The translations under genes and the position numbers were made by a program. Below, piece after piece: positions 40,981 through 48,460 of a DNA stretch of 64,000 nt. The notes beneath the pieces are model-generated. The model made no database searches and was not told where the DNA came from. It was given only the letters and a program-made list of their open reading frames with translations. This stretch comes from Synergistes jonesii (GTDB lineage: Bacteria > Synergistota > Synergistia > Synergistales > Synergistaceae): contig NZ_JMKI01000037.1 in the NCBI RefSeq assembly GCF_000712295.1, positions 1 through 64,000 of the forward strand, given 5' to 3'. Numbering within the stretch: position 1 is the first letter of the stretch; every line of letters starts with the position of its first letter.

Positions 40981-41099
40981 TTTGTTAATCTTATCTGTAT
41001 TATACTCATCTATTCGGATATGTCAACAAGAAATATTAATGTTTGTTAATATTAACACATAAACAAATTGGGCCTTGATATATTTAACCGTTTGTTAAT
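40981..41099. promoter_or_regulatory. Primary immunity operators: three TTTGTTAAT sites
   Basis: TTTGTTAAT occurs at 40981, 41042 and 41091, all in the same direction. The middle one lies in a perfect palindrome TGTTAATATTAACA (41045-41058). They flank the leftward promoter and overlap the presumed CI promoter (TTGATA at 41075). Confidence 0.75.
40999..41026 (-). promoter_or_regulatory. Leftward early promoter (PR-like)
   Basis: TTGACA (41021-41026), spacer 16, TATAAT (40999-41004) on the minus strand, ahead of the Cro-like gene. Confidence 0.8.
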
Positions 41100-41135
41100 A
41101 ATATAAATACAATCATAAGGTGGGGGGCGATATGC

Positions 41136-41894
41136 TTGATAGGCGATAATATTCGGATGTTTCGTGAAAAAAAAGGAATGAAGCAGACTGAACTTGCAAA
41201 AGCTATCGGCATTAGTACCGTTACCCTTTCGCGATATGAAAATAATACTCGTGCGCCGAGAGCAGAAGACTTAATCCGATTAGCAGATGCACTTGATACC
41301 AGCGTAGCTGCCCTCATAGAGACTGGAGGCGCTACCAATTCGCAGGCGACCAGGGTAGGAACGCCATGGCATGTTGATGTCGGCGATGCGGACATTGAAA
41401 TACCGGCCGCCCGCATAGACTTCGCCAAAAGCGCGGGGAAATCAATCCCCGTCCCCGTGTATGGGCATGAGCTTTCAGCCTGCTGCGGAGATGGGTTTCC
41501 AGACGCTGATCAGATATTCGCCGAGGCGGAAGAGTTCATAGCAATGCCATCAAGTTTTATTGGTCCGTATGACCCTGAACGCCCGCCGTTCATAATCTAC
41601 GCTGATGGCGACAGCATGGTTGATGCAGGCATCAGCGACGGCTCACAAGTAATAATAAATCCGGCAGACCCCGTTCTCGACGGCGATGCCGCACTCGTGG
41701 AGTTCGCGGTAAACCCCGTAGTGCGTAGCATCGCCGTGAAGCGCGTATATTGGCTCGATAACCATGGCGTGGAAATACGCAGCGCCTGCGGCGACGGTTG
41801 GCGCCGAAGGTTTACCAGCGCTGACGGCGACGAAAAAAGCATCCGTATCATCGGTAAGGTAGAGTGGGCCGGGCACAAACCGAGAAGAGGATAA
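41136..41894 (+). CDS. CI-type repressor with S24 peptidase domain (252 aa)
   Basis: The N-terminal XRE HTH (MKQTELAKAIGISTVTLSRYEN, residues 15-36) is followed by a LexA/CI S24 peptidase: nucleophile Ser160 in DGDSMVDAG, general base Lys202 in IAVKRVYW, and a probable Cys117-Gly118 cleavage site. It would keep lysogeny and be destroyed in the SOS response. TTG start with GGTGGGGGG 8 bases upstream. Confidence 0.93.
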   Translation: MIGDNIRMFREKKGMKQTELAKAIGISTVTLSRYENNTRAPRAEDLIRLADALDTSVAALIETGGATNSQATRVGTPWHVDVGDADIEIPAARIDFAKSAGKSIPVPVYGHELSACCGDGFPDADQIFAEAEEFIAMPSSFIGPYDPERPPFIIYADGDSMVDAGISDGSQVIINPADPVLDGDAALVEFAVNPVVRSIAVKRVYWLDNHGVEIRSACGDGWRRRFTSADGDEKSIRIIGKVEWAGHKPRRG

Positions 41895-41925
41895 GCGCAA
41901 AATTGCGGCATAGGAGGTGTGAGTC

Positions 41926-42843
41926 ATGTACACACTAATTGGAGCTGCGCTGTTCATAGGGGCTATTTTGTATGTCTTCGAAAGCTTAATGCCGATTATT
42001 GTAATTTCAGTTATAGGCGCTGTTGTGATTGCAATATGTAATTCTGCTCCCAAAGAAAATAATAGTAACAAGCGAGCTTTAAATTTAAAAGTAAACACAA
42101 CAGGCACCCCTGATTTACGCATTAAAAGCGTCAGTGTCAACAACACAAAACAATTGACCTATATTCCGGATAAAAAAGAACCTGTTGCCCTTACGTTTGA
42201 AATGCAAAACGCAAACAAAAAGATAGATGAATTGATAAAAGATGAGTCTGTTTCTGTAAGACCACAAGAATGGAATATAAGTATTTCTTTTAGCCGCTCT
42301 CGTAGTTCAAATTTTGAGAGAGCGATGTATTTAGCCAAACACGCTCCTATATACAACGAATCTTCTGATGGTAAAAACGAGATTTTTCAGGCAACTTACT
42401 CATCTTCTGCATCAGATTATCTTGATTTTATCAAACTATATGAGCTTTCATCAAATTGGAAATCCACACACGTCGCTATTTGCGGAGAATTAGTCGATAG
42501 GAAAATAGTCGGGCAACTAAACTTTTGCTACGGCGACAAATGCAGATCAGGAAACCCCGAATTTTGTAACGGGGCCAGTATAATGACCGTAAATCCTTTT
42601 GGGTGCCATAGGCTTCAGATTAGCGCCAGCAGCAATCCTTGGGTAAGTTTTTTTGTCCCGTTGGACGACGGAAGATATTACCTCGACAAGAAGTGCATGA
42701 AACAACGCATAGATTCTTACGCATCTGTTTATAGGCTTTGCCCGTCATTTGACTATATTAAAATTCTAAAGATATTGTCGGAATTGCCTAATATAGTAAC
42801 AAAAAAGGAATATTTGAACTTTCTGACGGTAGAATTTAACTAA
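41926..42843 (+). CDS. Membrane-anchored protein of unknown function (305 aa)
   Basis: An N-terminal hydrophobic segment (residues ~3-42, probably two TM helices) is followed by a ~260-residue soluble part with several Cys. It is distinctly AT-richer than most phage genes and lies right after CI on the same strand, so it is likely expressed in the lysogen. GGAGGTGTGAGTC precedes the ATG. No family recognised; superinfection exclusion or host-fitness role is inferred. Confidence 0.7.
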   Translation: MYTLIGAALFIGAILYVFESLMPIIVISVIGAVVIAICNSAPKENNSNKRALNLKVNTTGTPDLRIKSVSVNNTKQLTYIPDKKEPVALTFEMQNANKKIDELIKDESVSVRPQEWNISISFSRSRSSNFERAMYLAKHAPIYNESSDGKNEIFQATYSSSASDYLDFIKLYELSSNWKSTHVAICGELVDRKIVGQLNFCYGDKCRSGNPEFCNGASIMTVNPFGCHRLQISASSNPWVSFFVPLDDGRYYLDKKCMKQRIDSYASVYRLCPSFDYIKILKILSELPNIVTKKEYLNFLTVEFN

Positions 42844-42944
42844 GAAGATTTTCTATCCCACGGTCGCGTGCTGAAGATAAATTAGGCATACACGGGTAGA
42901 TAGTCTATAATCAATAATAATTCAATATAAGGGGAGGTTTTATC

Positions 42945-43808
42945 GTGGCTCTTATCAAATGCTCAGAATGTGGCAAAGAGATTTCGGACAAAGCGTCCGC
43001 TTGTCCGCACTGCGGCTGCCCAATGGGCGAGATAAAAGTAACAGAGGGGGAGCGCCCCGCGCAGGAAGCACCGTCCGTGCAGGTAGAAGCTCACCCCCCG
43101 ACGGTAGAACCTCCGCACAAGAAGTCCTCCATTATGATTTTCGTGGCTTTTTTAGTCCTCATAACCGTGGTTGTGATTCTATCCGCGCTCATCGACGATA
43201 GGGAAAAAGAGACAAAGCAAAGCGGCGAAGAAATAATGGCAACAACCACCACAAGCGCCGATATTACTTATCCCGCCCCTTGGCCAGCTAAAACACAGGC
43301 TCAAATGGAAGCGGAAGAGCGCCAGCTTAAATACGATGCGAACGAAGCGCGCAAAAAGCTGAGAGCGCAGACCGATCACGTTGAGAATATTGTGTGGCGA
43401 CACTCAAAATTAACACCTAAGTATATTTCCGGCAATAGCGTGTTTTGTTATACAGGAGAGTCAGAGTGGCAAATATGGTTACGTGTTGTTTTTGGCTTCT
43501 CTAAAGACGACTGGATATTTATGGAGAAAATAGTGCTAAACATAGACGGCTCTATAGAAACAATTTACGTTCCTTATGATGAGAGAAAGACCGAAGTTAT
43601 CTATGGCGGCTCTATAAAGGAATGGGTAGATTTCCTTGGCGAGGGAGATATATACAGCTATATATCTCGAATAGCCAATAGCAAAACAACGTTGGTCAAA
43701 TTTAGGGGGGAGAAATATAGCCGCTCATTTACCGTCACGGAGAATCAAAAAAACGCAATAAAGCAAGTACTGAAGTATTACGAGGCAAAAAAATTATTAT
43801 TAAAATAA
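42945..43808 (+). CDS. Zinc-ribbon membrane protein A (287 aa)
   Basis: An N-terminal zinc ribbon (IKCSECGKEI...CPHCGCP, residues ~4-28), a Pro/Glu linker, one TM helix (~63-83), and a ~190-residue soluble domain. GTG start after GGGGAGG. It is the first of three zinc-ribbon plus TM genes in this block. Function unknown. Confidence 0.72.
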   Translation: MALIKCSECGKEISDKASACPHCGCPMGEIKVTEGERPAQEAPSVQVEAHPPTVEPPHKKSSIMIFVAFLVLITVVVILSALIDDREKETKQSGEEIMATTTTSADITYPAPWPAKTQAQMEAEERQLKYDANEARKKLRAQTDHVENIVWRHSKLTPKYISGNSVFCYTGESEWQIWLRVVFGFSKDDWIFMEKIVLNIDGSIETIYVPYDERKTEVIYGGSIKEWVDFLGEGDIYSYISRIANSKTTLVKFRGEKYSRSFTVTENQKNAIKQVLKYYEAKKLLLK

Positions 43809-43820
43809 GGAGGCTTGAAA

Positions 43821-44444
43821 ATGGCGTTGATCAAATGTCCTGAATGCGGCAGGGAGGTATCCGACAAGGCGGCAACGTGCCCTAATTGTGGTGTAACTAT
43901 TGCAAAAAGTTCAAACCAAAACGCAATGGTGCCACAAAGCGGCAATCCAGACACCCCCGCTTCTTCTGCATGGGGGATTGCAGCTATCATATGCGGCGGC
44001 GCCTCTCTCCTGCTCCCATATTTTGTATCTGCCTTCCTAATCCCCGCCGCACTAATATGCGGGGTGGTCGCATATAAAAAAGGGCAAAAAGGATTAGGAA
44101 AGCTTGGAATTATCTTTGCTATTTGTGGAATAATATGGATTGCTTATGTATCAATGCAAATGGCCGCAATTGTAGAAGACCCATTTGGAAACCACAGCAT
44201 TTTGCCATGGGGGAATCAAGAAAAGCCTATCATTACGTTAGATGAATTTGAACGCATAAAAGAAGGAATGTCTCTCCAAACCGTAGAGGCAATAATAGGA
44301 GAAAAGGGCGAATTGATCAGTAAAACAAATACTGACGGGTATAGCGTTGCTATGTATCAATGGGTAAACAAAAACGGTTCAAATATGAACGCGCTCTTCT
44401 CCAATGGGCGCTTAGACACAAAAGCTCAATTTGGGCTAAGGTAA
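43821..44444 (+). CDS. Zinc-ribbon membrane protein B with SmpA/OmlA-like end (207 aa)
   Basis: Zinc ribbon (CPECGREVSDKAATCPNCG), a hydrophobic region with two to three TM segments (~50-115), then a C-terminal ~65-residue domain 'FERIKEGMSLQTVEAIIG ... YQW' like SmpA/OmlA/BLIP-type folds. ATG 43821 has AAGGAGG upstream. The zinc ribbon closely resembles that of the gene before, so the two are probably related. Confidence 0.72.
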   Translation: MALIKCPECGREVSDKAATCPNCGVTIAKSSNQNAMVPQSGNPDTPASSAWGIAAIICGGASLLLPYFVSAFLIPAALICGVVAYKKGQKGLGKLGIIFAICGIIWIAYVSMQMAAIVEDPFGNHSILPWGNQEKPIITLDEFERIKEGMSLQTVEAIIGEKGELISKTNTDGYSVAMYQWVNKNGSNMNALFSNGRLDTKAQFGLR

Positions 44445-44476
44445 TAGGCATTATAATAGGATACCAGGAGGAGGGG

Positions 44477-44695
44477 ATGAGCGTGTCTCCAACGAGGACG
44501 ATGGAAAGAGAGAAAGCGGCAAACATATTCCTGTCGCTCGACGAAGAGAATTTCGACCGCGCCGCAAGCTACATCGCATATCTGGCGGAGATGGAGCGCC
44601 TTGAAGATGAGGAGGACATCGCTTATATTGAAGCCCATAAAGACGAGCCTTCCGTCCCGCTGTCCGATGTGTTAAAGGAGCTGGGCCTTGGGTAA
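44477..44695 (+). CDS. RelB-like antitoxin (72 aa)
   Basis: An acidic protein with an N-terminal DNA-binding-like part (TMEREKAANIFLSLDEENFD), a helical middle, and a 'PLSDVLKELGLG' end as in type II antitoxins. It overlaps the next start by 8 bases, the usual toxin-antitoxin arrangement. GGAGGAGGGG precedes the ATG. Its toxin partner looks truncated. Confidence 0.7.
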   Translation: MSVSPTRTMEREKAANIFLSLDEENFDRAASYIAYLAEMERLEDEEDIAYIEAHKDEPSVPLSDVLKELGLG

Positions 44696-45389
44696 GTACT
44701 CCGTGAGGTTGAAAAAAAGTGAAGAGAAAGCGCTCGCCTCTTTTGATGCCTCAACCCAAAGGGCCATAGCGGCGAAGCTGCTTTCTCTCGCGAAAGACCC
44801 ATACCCGCCGGGGTGCAAGAAAATTCATGGGTTAAAAAACACATGGCGTATACGCAGATGTGAACACTGCGGGGCGTTTTTAGGCGTTAGAAAATGCCCC
44901 TCCTGCGGTAAAATAAACGATATTGAACGTAGCTTCTGCCCAAGTTGCGGTTATTTATTCAAGCACACGCCGATAAAAGCAGACGCAGATAGAGACGATA
45001 CGGCTGGGAAAACTATATACCTTGCCACCATCGTCTTTTTCTTGATTATCTTTGTCGGTGCTTGTTGGTTGCTATTCGGCAACTCGCCAACAAAGAGCCT
45101 CCAAACAAGCCCACCGCCAGTAGAAACTGTTTCCAGTCCGCAGCCTGGAGTCCCATATGAATTCGCTAAAAATTTTGTTCGCGATAGGCTGTTATCGCCA
45201 AGCACGGCGAGATTTATGCCAATCTCCGAAGTTCGTTACGTCTATTACCCTGGCCAAAAGACATGGAGGTTTACTTCGTTTGTTGACAGTCAGAACGCTT
45301 TCGGGGCGATGGTGAGAACAAAGTGGTCGGTTAAGCTGATCGAGACTAAGGATACATGGAAGTTGCTGGACATAAAGTTTGAACAATAA
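44688..45389 (+). CDS. Truncated RelE toxin fused to a zinc-ribbon membrane protein (233 aa)
   Basis: Residues 1-56 are the first half of a RelE-type toxin (KYSVRLKKSEEKAL ... PYPPGCKKIHGLKNTWRIR); the second half with the catalytic core is missing. From residue 58 three CxxC pairs form zinc ribbons (58/61, 70/73, 84/87), then a TM helix (~109-130) and a C-terminal domain with 'FVRDRLLSPSTARF'. It has a TTG start. The junction looks like a recombination fusion; toxin activity is doubtful. Confidence 0.75.
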   Translation: MGKYSVRLKKSEEKALASFDASTQRAIAAKLLSLAKDPYPPGCKKIHGLKNTWRIRRCEHCGAFLGVRKCPSCGKINDIERSFCPSCGYLFKHTPIKADADRDDTAGKTIYLATIVFFLIIFVGACWLLFGNSPTKSLQTSPPPVETVSSPQPGVPYEFAKNFVRDRLLSPSTARFMPISEVRYVYYPGQKTWRFTSFVDSQNAFGAMVRTKWSVKLIETKDTWKLLDIKFEQ

Positions 45390-45422
45390 AGTTCCTTATC
45401 CTCAATGCAACAGGGACAAACA

Positions 45423-45457
45423 AAAAGGCTCCGATCCAGAAAGAATCAGAGCCTTTT
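45423..45457 (+). terminator. Terminator of the rightward block
   Basis: AAAAGGCTCcGAT and ATCaGAGCCTTTT pair (one mismatch) around a 9-base loop, with TTTT at the end. A second small hairpin follows at 45460-45473. It lies just after the fusion gene. Confidence 0.75.
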
Positions 45458-45603
45458 CTGCGGGTTTCCCGCGGCCTTAAAAGGAAGATTAACAGCACAT
45501 TAAGCGCTGCCTGTTGAAACATAGCTGTTTCCATTCCTAAGCCGATTACATAATATATCATATCGCATTTTTAATCAACACTTTTTCAAAAGCTTAAAAT
45601 AAA

Positions 45604-45627
45604 ACCCGCCCTGTGTCAGGGGCGGGT
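45604..45627 (-). terminator. Terminator of the integrase transcript
   Basis: ACCCGCCC and GGGCGGGT arms with an 8-base loop; on the minus strand TTTATTTT follows. The interval 45390-45728 otherwise holds no gene. Confidence 0.7.
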
Positions 45628-45728
45628 CCAGAGAAGGAACGTGAGAAGACTGCCAAAACCGATGAGAGAGGTATTATCTGCACGCTTCAATTATAACATT
45701 TCCCCTGAAGGGGCGGCGTTTTTTCAGG

Positions 45729-46925
45729 CTATCCGCGCTGGGGGAACGGCGGCGGTGCGGTGTCGTCGCGCAGCGAGTCAAGGTAATCGGCATACCACTG
45801 GCACATTACTCGCCGCCGCTGCATGAACTCCGCCTCGTTATAACTTGCACGCACGCTGTTGCTGTCCGCGTGCGCAAGCTGTATCTCTATCACCTGTGAG
45901 TTGAATCCCGCTTCGTATAAAAACGTAGACGCCATGCCGCGAAACCCATGCCCGACCATAACATCATGCGCATAGCCGCGCCTGCGCAGCGCTTTATTTT
46001 CGGCGTTATCAGAAATATGCCGCGAGCCGTCCCAGCAGCCCCATGCATGGAACAAGTAGCGCCCGTGTCCAGTCAATTTATAAAGCTCACTTACAAGCTC
46101 AATGGACTGCCGCGCAAGCGGGACGATGTGAACGCGGCGCATCTTCATCTTCTCGGCCGGTATCTTCCAGACTCCCGCCGCGAGGTCGAATTCCCCCCAC
46201 TCCGCTTCCCGTATCTCCTTCGGGCGCACAAAAGTATAGGCGTGCAGCTGTAAGAATATGCGCATCGTCGGGGAATGCCCCTTGTCGCGTATATCGCGCA
46301 TCAGCCGCCCCGCAAGTTCAGGGTCCGTTATCCGCGGCATATGCTTGACCTTCCGCACCTGCAACAGCCCCGTAAGCATATATGTCGGGTCGGCCGTCAC
46401 GAGCCCCGCGGCCGCTGCGAAGCGAAAGACCTGCCCAGCCGTCTGCTTTATCTTGTGGGCAGTACTATACACGCCGTCAGACTCCGCCGCTTCGATGACT
46501 CTTAGAACGTCGGATGACGTTATCTCATTTATCGGCATATCGCCGAGCATGGAAATAAAGCGCTTCATGTATATGCGCATATTTTGCAGGTATTTCTCGG
46601 TACAGACGCCTTCTACACGGCGCTTGATCAATGTTTCGAAAACTTCTCCAAAGGTCACCGCCTTCTTCTTCTCTTCATATTCTCCGGACGCAATATCGCC
46701 GCGCAGTTTGTCGCGGGCAATCCGCGCTTCCCTGAGCGACATGCCCGGGTATTCGCCTAATTTGACCTTCAGCTCTTTACCGCGCCTATCTGTAAAACGG
46801 TATCGCCAGACCATCTTGCGGCTTTTCAAAACGTCAAGGATAAAGCCCTCGTCGATTAAGATTCCCTTGCGCACGCCCTCAGGGACGGCACGTATCTCGC
46901 GCTGCATTTCCTTCTCTGTCAGCAT
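45729..46925 (-). CDS. int: P4-type tyrosine integrase (398 aa)
   Basis: It has the N-terminal DUF4102 arm-binding region, a core-binding domain, and a catalytic domain with Arg (FVRPKEIREAEW), HGFRG (His-x-x-Arg), a second His (LAHADS) and the nucleophile Tyr in VRASYN. GAGGGG precedes the ATG. It sits next to tRNA-Leu, its probable target, and its coding direction is away from the tRNA. Confidence 0.95.
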   Translation of the reverse strand: MLTEKEMQREIRAVPEGVRKGILIDEGFILDVLKSRKMVWRYRFTDRRGKELKVKLGEYPGMSLREARIARDKLRGDIASGEYEEKKKAVTFGEVFETLIKRRVEGVCTEKYLQNMRIYMKRFISMLGDMPINEITSSDVLRVIEAAESDGVYSTAHKIKQTAGQVFRFAAAAGLVTADPTYMLTGLLQVRKVKHMPRITDPELAGRLMRDIRDKGHSPTMRIFLQLHAYTFVRPKEIREAEWGEFDLAAGVWKIPAEKMKMRRVHIVPLARQSIELVSELYKLTGHGRYLFHAWGCWDGSRHISDNAENKALRRRGYAHDVMVGHGFRGMASTFLYEAGFNSQVIEIQLAHADSNSVRASYNEAEFMQRRRVMCQWYADYLDSLRDDTAPPPFPQRG

Positions 46926-47011
46926 GTTTATCCCCTCTCGCCGGAACCGTGGAGGCTTAAAACCGTATTTTTCGGCGCCGGTTCCGTCTGTGTTCCGTCT
47001 TTTCTCTTGAC

Positions 47012-47113
47012 AGAGTTTAACATACTTTGCACGAGTTTGATATGTTTAGCAAGGCAAAAGCAGGCTGTCGGTGATTTGGTTGCGCAAGTTTACAAGACTT
47101 TGGTAGAGTTTAA
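47012..47113. other. Candidate integrase arm-type sites
   Basis: AGAGTTTAA (47012 and 47105), CGAGTTTGA (47032) and CAAGTTTAC (47085) are four near-identical 9-base sites between the integrase start and the tRNA 3' end. This is where attachment arms are expected. The 46926-47122 gap holds no gene. Confidence 0.5.
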
Positions 47114-47122
47114 ACAAAGAAC

Positions 47123-47208
47123 TGGTGCCGGAGGGGAGGGTCGAACTCCCACGGGTGTTATCCCGGCGGATTTTGAGTCCGCTGCGTCTGCCATTCCGCC
47201 ACTCCGGC
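47123..47208 (-). tRNA. tRNA-Leu (CAA)
   Basis: It folds as a class II tRNA: acceptor arms GCCGGAG/CTCCGGC, anticodon loop CTCAAAA (anticodon CAA, reads UUG), a long variable arm, T-loop GTTCGACCC, and an encoded CCA. The 3' end faces the prophage and is the probable attachment site; integration kept the gene intact. Confidence 0.95.
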
Positions 47209-47347
47209 AACTGAGAGTTAATTTTATAACATCAGCTCAAGTCGGGCAATACTTTTTTTGCCGTTCGGCGCATTGCGGCAAAATTTTCTCACACGCCGCA
47301 GCAATCTATAATATAATAATCAAAACGAATCACGCAGGAGGCCTCGA

Positions 47348-47863
47348 ATGAAGACTATCACGCTTACCCATTATACAGTGAAAGACATAAATCCGACGCC
47401 GTGGACGAAGACTTGGGACAACATGATGAAGTTCGGGGAGCGCATGGCGCCGAAGCTCGCGCCGCTCGGCTTCAAGCTCAGGTTCCGCAAGATGATCATG
47501 GACGACGTGACGCAGGACAATTTGATGGCGGCGAACATGGTGACGATAGAATGCGCCGAGGCGGAGCTTCCCGAGACGCCGATCGAAAATATGTTGATGC
47601 TTGAGCTTGATTACACCGAATGCCCCGAATGCAGGACGCCGGAAGGGCAGGAATTCCCCTGCCGTACCTTTACCGATTTCAACGGCGAGGCCTGTCAGGC
47701 GCTGCCGGAGGAATTTTTCATGGAGGCGGTCCTGCGCACGGCATTCAAATCGCAGCAAGGGCGCGAGTGCCACTGCGGCGAGAGCTGCGACTCCTGCGCG
47801 AGCGGCTGCGGCGACGAAGAGATAGGCAGGCGCGCGGACGCGCGCGGGCATAAACATTTTTAG
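47348..47863 (+). CDS. Cys-rich protein of unknown function (171 aa)
   Basis: It has CPECRTPEGQEFPC near residue 93 and a dense C-terminal cluster CHCGESCDSCASGCG (about 140-154), probably binding a metal. Host chromosomal gene, 11 bases before the adenosyltransferase gene and in the same direction. GCAGGAGG precedes the ATG. The pairing suggests a cobalamin- or metal-related role (inference). Confidence 0.75.
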   Translation: MKTITLTHYTVKDINPTPWTKTWDNMMKFGERMAPKLAPLGFKLRFRKMIMDDVTQDNLMAANMVTIECAEAELPETPIENMLMLELDYTECPECRTPEGQEFPCRTFTDFNGEACQALPEEFFMEAVLRTAFKSQQGRECHCGESCDSCASGCGDEEIGRRADARGHKHF

Positions 47864-47874
47864 GAGGCGGAGAG

Positions 47875-48381
47875 ATGGCGCACTTCAACATAACGACGAA
47901 GGGCGGAGACAAGGGGACGACCTCTCTTGCAAACGGCGAGCGCGTCGCGAAGGACGATCGGGTGGTCGAGCTTTACGGCACGCTCGACGAATGTCAGGCC
48001 GCTCTTGGAATGGCGCACGCTTTCTGCGAGAACGAAGGCATCGCTAAGGATATTTATTTTGTCGAGGATTACATGTTCGGGGCTATGGCCTATTACGCCA
48101 AGTGCGACTACCCGGCGCCGGACCCGGCGATAATGGAAAATATCGCGGGCCGAGTGACGGAGGCCCTGCCCGACGCAGGAATGCACTTCGTGCGTCCCGG
48201 CGACACGAAGTGCGGCGCGGCGCTCCATCTCGCGCGCACGATAGCGAGGCGCGCCGAGCGCGTCGCTACGCCCCTTTACCGCGACGGCCGGCTCGAAGAC
48301 AAGGCCTATCAGTTCTTAAACAGGCTTTCCGACGTAATTTATCTGCTGTCGCTCGCGGTAGACGCCGAGAAAGAGAAATAG
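47875..48381 (+). CDS. PduO-type ATP:cob(I)alamin adenosyltransferase (168 aa)
   Basis: It has the family signatures: TKGGDKGTTSLANGERV for ATP binding, VELYGTLDECQAALG, the ARTIARRAER motif, and FLNRLSDVIYLLS. It makes adenosylcobalamin for B12 enzymes such as aminomutases or diol dehydratases. AGGAGGCGGAGAG precedes the ATG. Confidence 0.93.
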   Translation: MAHFNITTKGGDKGTTSLANGERVAKDDRVVELYGTLDECQAALGMAHAFCENEGIAKDIYFVEDYMFGAMAYYAKCDYPAPDPAIMENIAGRVTEALPDAGMHFVRPGDTKCGAALHLARTIARRAERVATPLYRDGRLEDKAYQFLNRLSDVIYLLSLAVDAEKEK

Positions 48382-48401
48382 CTTATATTCCGTAAGATAA
48401 A

Positions 48402-48436
48402 GGGGTGGTCCCGACAAAGGAGCCGCCCCGTTTTTT
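48402..48436 (+). terminator. Terminator after the adenosyltransferase gene
   Basis: GGGGTGG pairs with CCGCCCC (48423-48429), followed by a T6 run. Confidence 0.8.
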
Positions 48437-48460
48437 GTTTGAATTCTCTTTGTCGCGGCT

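Larger units (their letters stand above)
1..47125. mobile_element. Lambda-like prophage, right-hand ~47 kb (left end outside window)
   Basis: A continuous set of siphovirus genes (integrase, CI/Cro switch, exonuclease/Bet, SSB, terminase, portal, capsid, tape measure, tail tip J) ends at the 3' end of a tRNA-Leu gene, the usual target for this integrase type. Structural genes follow the lambda order and are nearly all on the minus strand. The left attachment site and the lysis genes are not visible; the left boundary given here is only the window edge. No essential structural gene between terminase and J looks broken, so the element may be functional. Confidence 0.95.

Noticed and set aside
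47123-47208. Prophage disruption of tRNA-Leu
   Set aside because: The tRNA folds completely and includes CCA, so integration preserved it.
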